A stretch of 10,578 nucleotides of DNA, taken from contig JAFGKV010000291.1 of the NCBI GenBank assembly GCA_016928395.1, forward strand, positions 1 through 10,578, written 5' to 3'. Numbering within the stretch: position 1 is the stretch's first letter; the number at the start of each line of letters is the position of its first letter. This DNA comes from Candidatus Fermentibacterota bacterium (GTDB lineage Bacteria > JAFGKV01). Under the pieces are notes generated by a model, which made no database searches, was not told where the DNA came from, and saw only the letters and a program-made list of their open reading frames with translations. Of the stretch, positions 6,336 through 10,578 are shown piece by piece. A program made the position numbers and the translations under genes.

Positions 6336-6695
6336 ATGAGGACACTGACCAGTGTGACCAAGGCCCTGGCCGATGAGAATCGCCTTCGCATTCTCAATGC
6401 CCTGCGGCACGGCGAGCTGTGCGTCTGCCAGCTCATCGAGCTGCTGGGTTTGGCGCCGTCCACCGTGTCCAAACACCTGTCGATCCTGCGCCAGGCGGGG
6501 CTCGTGGAGTCGCGCAAAGAGGGGCGCTGGATGCACTACCGCCTGCCGGACAATGCCGCGTTGGTGGTTCGCGGCGCCTTGGCATGGGTTCTGAGTGCGC
6601 TTGCAGGAACTGACACTGCACAGCGCGACGAGGTTCAGCTCAGCGAGATTCTCAAGGAGGGCAAGGAGGCGCTATGCCAGCGAATGAGCCGTTGA
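6336..6695 (+). CDS. arsR: ArsR-family arsenite-responsive repressor
   Basis: A 119-residue winged-helix repressor of the ArsR/SmtB family. The start at 6336 follows AGGAGA; the frame is open further upstream, to 6258, but that part holds the promoter and operator. The DNA-reading helix is in LGLAPSTVSKHLSILRQAG (residues about 38-55) and the wing in RKEGRWMHYRL (60-70). The metalloid-binding motif ELCVCQL has Cys29 and Cys31. The Cys at +3 of the E. coli-type CxCxxC triad is absent (Ile34), so a third ligand may come from Cys114 near the C-terminus, which is an inference. Binding of As(III) or Sb(III) releases DNA and derepresses the operon. The gene overlaps arsC by 22 bases, so the two are co-transcribed and probably translationally coupled. 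Confidence 0.92.
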   Translation: MRTLTSVTKALADENRLRILNALRHGELCVCQLIELLGLAPSTVSKHLSILRQAGLVESRKEGRWMHYRLPDNAALVVRGALAWVLSALAGTDTAQRDEVQLSEILKEGKEALCQRMSR

Positions 6696-7144
6696 AGATA
6701 CTGTTCCTCTGTACCGGCAACTCATGCCGGAGCCAGATGGCCGAGGGGTGGACCCGGCATCTGCACGCGGGACGTATCGAAGCCTATTCCGCGGGCATCG
6801 AGGTCAAACCGGTGGACCCCCGCGCCGTGGCCGTCATGGCCGAGGCGGGAGTGGACATCTCCCACCACCGATCGAAGCATGTGTACGACGTGGTAAGCAT
6901 CGGGTTCGACGTGGTCATCACCGTGTGCAGCCACGCCCGGGAAACCTGTCCGCTTTTCCCCGGGAAGGCAATCATCCTTCATCACGAATTTGACGATCCG
7001 CCCTACCTGGCCCGTCACGCGGCTTCCGAGGATGAAGAACTCTCCCACTACCGACGAGTCCGCGACGAAATCCGCGCCTTCGTCGAGGACCTGCCCGAGA
7101 TGTTTCAGGAGCCATCCGGTAATGCCGCGCATCACGCGGCGTAG
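6674..7144 (+). CDS. arsC: thioredoxin-coupled arsenate reductase (low-molecular-weight phosphatase fold)
   Basis: A 156-residue cytoplasmic enzyme that reduces arsenate to arsenite, the form exported by ACR3. The phosphatase-type loop is C-X5-R at Cys13-Arg19 (LCTGNSCRSQMAEGW). Cys85 and Cys92 (TVCSHARETCPLF) have the same 7-residue spacing as the redox pair of Staphylococcus pI258-type ArsC. Together with Cys13 they make the triple-Cys relay that thioredoxin recycles. The acidic catalytic loop is FDDPP (Asp107-Asp108). Length fits the family at 130-150 residues, plus a short C-terminal tail (GNAAHHAA). The start at 6674 has AAGGAGG (6663-6669) and overlaps the arsR end. It is not the glutaredoxin-dependent E. 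coli-type enzyme. Confidence 0.93.
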   Translation: MPANEPLKILFLCTGNSCRSQMAEGWTRHLHAGRIEAYSAGIEVKPVDPRAVAVMAEAGVDISHHRSKHVYDVVSIGFDVVITVCSHARETCPLFPGKAIILHHEFDDPPYLARHAASEDEELSHYRRVRDEIRAFVEDLPEMFQEPSGNAAHHAA

Positions 7145-7173
7145 GGGCCGGACCCCGTGCCCGCCCGGGGGAC

Positions 7174-7195
7174 GGGAGGGCAGAGTCGCCCTCCC
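7174..7195. repeat. dispersed hairpin repeat after arsC
   Basis: GGGAGGGC (7174-7181) and GCCCTCCC (7188-7195) pair around a 6-base loop, AGAGTC. Flanks and loop match the unit at 12-33 almost base for base (loop AGAGAC there), and both are followed by CCTACGG. It begins 30 bases after the arsC stop and may weaken transcription into the ACR3 gene. Confidence 0.75.
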
Positions 7196-7343
7196 CTACG
7201 GCATGCGTGAGAGCGCCCCTTCAGAGGCTTTGCTGAACCCTGTACCCCCGCACCAGGCTTTCTTCTGGATTCCGGATACTGCCCAGCGTCTCCTCACTCC
7301 TCACTCCCAACTCCTCACTTCAACGAGAGCGAGGCACCCATCC

Positions 7344-7383
7344 ATTCTTCCATTGTTCTATTGTTCCATTCTTCCATTCTTCC
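7344..7383 (+). repeat. five tandem 8-base units (ATTCTTCC/ATTGTTCY)
   Basis: Units ATTCTTCC, ATTGTTCT, ATTGTTCC, ATTCTTCC and ATTCTTCC follow without gaps. The strand is purely pyrimidine plus A and G at fixed places. It is a short variable-number-type repeat 43 bases before the ACR3 start codon. The unit length of 8 means copy changes would alter leader length but not any reading frame. Confidence 0.75.
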
Positions 7384-7425
7384 ATATCTGAACCCTGAGG
7401 CCCAGCCTACCGCCAGGAGAAGCCC

Positions 7426-8619
7426 ATGATCACTGAAGCCTGTGTGACCAAGCAGCCCAAAGGCCTGAGCGTCTTTGAGAAGTACCTGACCGCGTGGGTT
7501 CTCTTGTGCATCGCGGCCGGTATCCTTCTGGGGAAGATCGCTCCCGGCGTCGCCCGATCGCTTGACGACATGGCGATCTTCGTGAATGGCGCCCCCGTGG
7601 TGTCCATCCCCATTGCCATCTGCCTGTTCTTCATGATGTATCCCATTATGGTCAAGATAGACTTCGCGTCAGTCATCAAGGCCGGCAGGAGCGGGAAACC
7701 GGTCGGGTTGACCCTGTTCGTGAACTGGGCCATCAAACCGTTCACCATGTATGCCATTGCCCTGCTGTTCCTGGGCGTGCTGTTCCGGGGCTTCATCGGC
7801 GCCGAGGCGACGGACCTGGTGAAGATGCCGTTCGGCCTGGATCTGGCCGTGGGCACAACGCACGGGGCCGGCACGGTGGTGCTCCACGAGGGCGTCAAGA
7901 TGCTGCAGGTTCCGCTGTGGCGCAGCTACCTGGCCGGCTGCATTTTGCTCGGCATCGCGCCCTGCACGGCCATGGTGCTGGTCTGGGGCTACCTGGCGCG
8001 GGGCAATGACGGGTTGACGTTGGTCATGGTGGCCATCAACTCACTGACCATGCTCGTGCTGTACGGCGTGCTGGGCGGTTTCCTGTTGGGCGTCGGCCGG
8101 CTGCCCGTCCCCTGGCAAGCATTGGTGCTCTCCATCGGCATCTATGTCGCACTGCCGCTCGTCGCAGGCTACGTGTCGAGGAAGTGGCTCATCGCCGCCA
8201 AAGGCGAAGCGTGGTTCACCGAGAAGTTCCTCCATGTTCTTACCCCCATCACGATTATCGCCCTACTGACGACGCTGGTGCTGCTCTTCTCATTCAAGGG
8301 CGAGGTGATTCTCTCCAATCCGCTGACGATCCTGTGGATTGCCATCCCGCTGTTCATACAGACCAACCTGATTTTCTGGTTGGCCTACCTCCTGGCCCGG
8401 CGGCTGAAGCTGCGCTACGAGGATGCCGCCCCTTCCGCCATGATCGGGGCATCAAACCACTTCGAGGTCGCCATCGCCACCGCCACCATGCTGTTTGGTC
8501 TCTCTTCAGGCGCGGCTTTGGCCACGGTGGTCGGCGTGCTCATCGAGGTGCCGGTCATGCTCATGCTGGTCAAGATCTGCCTGCGGACGACCCATTGGTT
8601 CGCGCCGAAAGGCGTCTGA
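7426..8619 (+). CDS. acr3: ACR3-family arsenite efflux permease
   Basis: A 397-residue inner-membrane carrier that exports As(III), probably by proton antiport. AGGAGA ends 5 bases before the ATG. About ten hydrophobic segments span the protein. Family landmarks are [15 protein letters not shown] with the conserved Cys180, [32 protein letters not shown] and [15 protein letters not shown] with a conserved Glu. Residues about 126-165 ([18 protein letters not shown] and a following HEGVKMLQ stretch) form a longer loop before the Cys180 helix than I expect in shorter ACR3 proteins. This may mark a subfamily and is from memory. The gene is separated from arsC by 281 bases but is same-stranded and completes an arsR-arsC-acr3 resistance set. 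Often annotated arsB, but it is not the unrelated E. coli-type ArsB. Confidence 0.93.
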   Translation: MITEACVTKQPKGLSVFEKYLTAWVLLCIAAGILLGKIAPGVARSLDDMAIFVNGAPVVSIPIAICLFFMMYPIMVKIDFASVIKAGRSGKPVGLTLFVNWAIKPFTMYAIALLFLGVLFRGFIGAEATDLVKMPFGLDLAVGTTHGAGTVVLHEGVKMLQVPLWRSYLAGCILLGIAPCTAMVLVWGYLARGNDGLTLVMVAINSLTMLVLYGVLGGFLLGVGRLPVPWQALVLSIGIYVALPLVAGYVSRKWLIAAKGEAWFTEKFLHVLTPITIIALLTTLVLLFSFKGEVILSNPLTILWIAIPLFIQTNLIFWLAYLLARRLKLRYEDAAPSAMIGASNHFEVAIATATMLFGLSSGAALATVVGVLIEVPVMLMLVKICLRTTHWFAPKGV

Positions 8620-8630
8620 TCTCCGGAAAG

Positions 8631-8712
8631 CCCATTCACGTACCCGTTCACGTGCACGCTTCCTGGTGCCGATGCTCCGCGTCGGAACCCCCGTGCCGCC
8701 GCTCCGCGGTCG
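8631..8712. repeat. tandem and dyad repeats after acr3
   Basis: A 12-base imperfect tandem (CCCATTCACGTA at 8631-8642, CCCGTTCACGTG at 8643-8654) is followed by two 20-base related units (8666-8685 and 8693-8712) that share GTGCC, CTCCGC and a dyad of the CCGA...TCGG kind. These spacer units belong in style to the GC-rich left part and are the last recognisable left-genome sequence before the joint. Confidence 0.55.
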
Positions 8713-8727
8713 AGAGGGGCGCGGAGG

Positions 8728-8745
8728 ATGATGATTTAACAGGGT
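8728..8745. other. joint between two unlike sequences
   Basis: To the left is GC-rich repeat-type spacer; to the right is protein-coding sequence of lower GC with AT-ending codons. A short GATGATGAT run (8727-8735) sits at the boundary. The open frame to the right can be followed leftwards through the joint only as out-of-frame sequence of the acr3 gene, so its true beginning is missing. No integrase, transposase, terminal inverted repeat or tRNA is seen here. A misassembly is the simplest reading; a recent recombination is the alternative. Confidence 0.7.
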
Positions 8746-9377
8746 CATTTGCAAGCCCTCTTATCAGTTTTCCAACCTCTGGTTTTGTTCAGGCAAGCCT
8801 TGTTTTCACGACTCCGGATAATACAGAAAGATGCCAGATCGGCGTGGGTGTGAGAACCCCTAACGGCATTGTTTATTTCGATGATGCAGTGCTTTATGAA
8901 TCTAACTGTGAGGGCTGTGAAGGAGAGGTGTATTGGGCTGGTTATCTGGGGGATTATCCTGATGGCAGTTGTGACCTTCTCGGACCTGAGATCTACGAGG
9001 CTGAGTCATGGGATACTGTATGTCTTGTTGCCAGAGGCGATAATGAGTATTGCGATGGCCAGACAGTCAACTTTGCGCTGTCAGATTCATCTACTCTTCC
9101 TGAAGGCTTTGTGTGGAACCCATTATCAGAGACAAGTGATGAGATGGAGCAGTTAGATGATAACCTCTGGGTTGCGCATGTGCCTTGGATTTTTGCATAT
9201 TGTTTGGGCTCGTGCAATCCGCAGACTATGGTGCTGCAGTGCCCTCCAAGCTTTGGAGTGGACTGCTGCGACCCGATCCATGAATGCATAGAGTTTTGCA
9301 ATGTGTGCGATGACCCGCATGGCGATTACTACAGCTTGTGCCTTGATTATTGTGATGAGACTGCTAAAAAGAGCTGA
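8736..9377 (+). CDS. C-terminal part of a Cys-rich, probably secreted protein (5' end missing)
   Basis: About 213 residues are readable from the joint to the TGA at 9375-9377. No in-frame start codon or ribosome binding site exists in the right-hand sequence, so the N-terminus is cut off. Residues GIVYFDDAVLYES close a beta-sandwich of the carbohydrate-binding-module type (the YFDD-type final strand). After that come 15 cysteines in about 160 residues, including CEGCEGE, DCCDPIHECIEFCNVCDDP and CLDYCDE, a density expected only for disulfide-bonded extracellular domains or metal sites. Acidic and aromatic residues are frequent. The next gene begins 5 bases after the stop, so the two look co-transcribed. 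I do not recognise a family. It is not a continuation of the acr3 operon. Confidence 0.7.
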   Translation, partial: LTGSFASPLISFPTSGFVQASLVFTTPDNTERCQIGVGVRTPNGIVYFDDAVLYESNCEGCEGEVYWAGYLGDYPDGSCDLLGPEIYEAESWDTVCLVARGDNEYCDGQTVNFALSDSSTLPEGFVWNPLSETSDEMEQLDDNLWVAHVPWIFAYCLGSCNPQTMVLQCPPSFGVDCCDPIHECIEFCNVCDDPHGDYYSLCLDYCDETAKKS

Positions 9378-9382
9378 TTGAT

Positions 9383-10578
9383 ATGGACAAGAAACTGAAA
9401 ACCGGGATTTTGGCTTTGCTTGCTGTGCTTTGTTTGATGATAGTAGCTTCTTTTGCTTATGCACAGGGTGCTGTTGCTTATTTCGAGGCCACACTAGGCA
9501 TGGGCGGCTCTTTAGGAGAGTCAGGTCCTCTCGGCTCTTGCGGTCTGGAGGGAGAGGTTTGTGATGAGACGCTTGCATGCTGTGAAGGCCTTTTCTGCAG
9601 TCCAGGCATTGTCTACAGCGCTTTGTATTATGACGATGTCGTGAAGCACTGCTGCCCTTCAGGCACTTACTGGGACAATGATGAGAGCGCCTGCGTGCCC
9701 TCTCCTGCCTTTTCATGCTCAGACGGCTGGACTGAGAATTTCAACTCAGGGATTGATGTGTTTAACGACTGGTTCAGGTATTATGATTCTGTTGACAACT
9801 ATCAGACTCACACTGTTTACGGGATGCTTTACATTGACGGGTTCAAAGAAGGCGACTTTTCTGACTACAACTGGGGAATGGGCGGAGACTATCTCAAGAG
9901 CCGATACTATCTCGGAGACGGCAGTGATGATGAGGTCTTGGAGTTTGTGTGGAAGATGAGGCTCAACCCAATAGGCTTTGAAGACTTTGGCAAAAGCAAC
10001 GCGATAATGTACCTCCAGAACGAGGAGGAGGATTACATCATCAACATCTGGAGGACAGGGCATTTCCCAGGTGATGGACAGCCCCATAACATCGTGATCT
10101 TAGAGGGCTACAATACAGGAGTGGGCTGGGATGAGCTTTGCGTTGACGGGAACTGCTGTCCCTCATGCATTTTCAGGGACTTGACAATGTACGACACTTA
10201 CAAGCTTGTGATTGACGTTGCAGAGCAGAAATACCAGGTCTATCTCAATGATGTGCTTTTCGACAACTTCAACAACCCAGGCCATCCGACAGTTCATGAC
10301 TGGCGCTACTACCAAGGCCCTGGAAGATTGGAGAAGCTCTCTGTTGTCTTCGGAGGAAACACGCTCTTCGAACAGACCCAGAACGTGAGCTTCGATGACT
10401 TCAGTGCCAGCGGAGGGACTTGCGCTGACCTCGACCTCGGACATCGAATCTGCGGAGACGTCAGCGCATCAGGCACAGACCTGCCGTCAGCCTGCGACAC
10501 AGACCTGACAGACGTTGCTGTTTTCCCGAACATGAACTATTACAACTTCTACTGCGTCTATGAAGGAAAGAATTACTC
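9383..10578 (+). CDS. secreted Cys-rich protein with knottin-like cluster and lectin-like domain (3' end outside the window)
   Basis: The frame is open for 398 codons and leaves the window without a stop. Residues 1-27 are a signal peptide (positive MDKKLK, hydrophobic core, AYA-Q cleavage site). Residues 53-72 have Cys spacing C-x6-C-x5-CC-x4-C (Cys53, 60, 66, 67, 72), followed by Cys90, 91, 104 and 112, resembling an inhibitor cystine knot. Residues about 115-345 are a beta-rich domain with the marks of concanavalin-like or 3-keto-disaccharide-hydrolase-like sandwiches (ENFNSGIDVFNDWF, YKLVIDVAEQKYQVYLND, SFDDFSASGG), so sugar binding or hydrolysis is possible but unproven. Further Cys (347, 357, 371, 391) begin a third region. 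The mature fragment has 17 Cys. Arg codons are mostly AGG, CGA or AGA, unlike the left-hand genes. No clear Shine-Dalgarno site precedes the ATG. Confidence 0.75.
   Translation, partial: MDKKLKTGILALLAVLCLMIVASFAYAQGAVAYFEATLGMGGSLGESGPLGSCGLEGEVCDETLACCEGLFCSPGIVYSALYYDDVVKHCCPSGTYWDNDESACVPSPAFSCSDGWTENFNSGIDVFNDWFRYYDSVDNYQTHTVYGMLYIDGFKEGDFSDYNWGMGGDYLKSRYYLGDGSDDEVLEFVWKMRLNPIGFEDFGKSNAIMYLQNEEEDYIINIWRTGHFPGDGQPHNIVILEGYNTGVGWDELCVDGNCCPSCIFRDLTMYDTYKLVIDVAEQKYQVYLNDVLFDNFNNPGHPTVHDWRYYQGPGRLEKLSVVFGGNTLFEQTQNVSFDDFSASGGTCADLDLGHRICGDVSASGTDLPSACDTDLTDVAVFPNMNYYNFYCVYEGKNY

Larger units (their letters stand above)
7145..7425. other. 281-base repeat-bearing gap inside the ars cluster
   Basis: No gene is seen. 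The gap contains a hairpin (7174-7195) matching the unit at 12-33, a CTCCTCACT-type pyrimidine-rich stretch (7289-7320) and five 8-base tandem units (7344-7383). The ribosome binding site of the ACR3 gene is at 7414-7420. I find no clear promoter, so ACR3 expression probably relies on read-through from arsRC or on an unrecognised promoter. Confidence 0.55.

Noticed and set aside
6722-7135. Minus-strand frame opposite arsC
   Set aside because: arsC is certain on the plus strand by its catalytic residues.
7344-7383. CRISPR-like array
   Set aside because: Units are 8 bases without spacers and no cas gene is near; it is a simple tandem repeat.
8184-8735. Long plus-strand frame starting inside acr3 and reaching 9377
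   Set aside because: Up to the joint it is an out-of-frame shadow of acr3 and spacer sequence; only the part after about 8736 looks like a real protein.
8620-8760. Mobile element insertion at the joint
   Set aside because: No transposase, integrase, terminal inverted repeat or target duplication is visible, and the adjoining gene is cut without any element end.
9153-9716. 187-residue minus-strand frame across the two Cys-rich genes
   Set aside because: It overlaps two well-supported genes, and its Lys, Arg, His and Ser-rich product has no motif or start signal.

Overview
Positions 1 to about 8730 read as one GC-rich bacterial genome. Two things suggest an FCB-type lineage (Bacteroidetes/Chlorobi relatives or candidate phyla such as Latescibacteria or Eisenbacteria): a secreted subtilase that ends in an Ig-like sorting-type domain, and intergenic spacers full of short GC-rich hairpin repeats. 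The phylum is an inference, because no rRNA or tRNA gene is visible.

Left part. Positions 1-539 are a repeat-rich spacer that passes into a plausible CRP-type activated promoter. This drives a large secreted S8 protease (540-3479), which ends in a strong hairpin terminator. Next come a small outer-membrane beta-barrel protein (3788-4303), an ankyrin-repeat lipoprotein (4528-5196) and, convergent to it, an orphan protein on the minus strand (5330-6127) with a winged-helix-like N-terminus and a PD-(D/E)XK nuclease-like C-terminus. Divergent from that gene is an arsenic-resistance cluster: arsR (6336-6695), overlapping arsC (6674-7144), then after a 281-base repeat-bearing gap an ACR3 arsenite efflux gene (7426-8619). 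ArsR should release its operator at 6306-6321 when it binds arsenite. ArsC reduces arsenate to arsenite, and ACR3 exports the arsenite.

Right part. At about 8728-8745 the sequence changes abruptly. GC falls from 38/60 (8101-8160) to 29/60 (9001-9060, both counted by hand), codon use changes, and the hairpin spacers stop. An open frame enters here with no start codon of its own: the C-terminal part of a Cys-rich protein (about 8736-9377). Five bases later a second Cys-rich secreted protein starts at 9383 and runs open off the window end. It has a signal peptide, a knottin-like Cys cluster and a lectin-like domain. Composition and style recall surface proteins of DPANN archaea or other small-genome lineages, which is a tentative reading. 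The missing 5' end suggests an assembly chimera or a recombination joint rather than a natural gene neighbourhood. This joint and the unusual Cys-rich pair are the parts most worth a second look.
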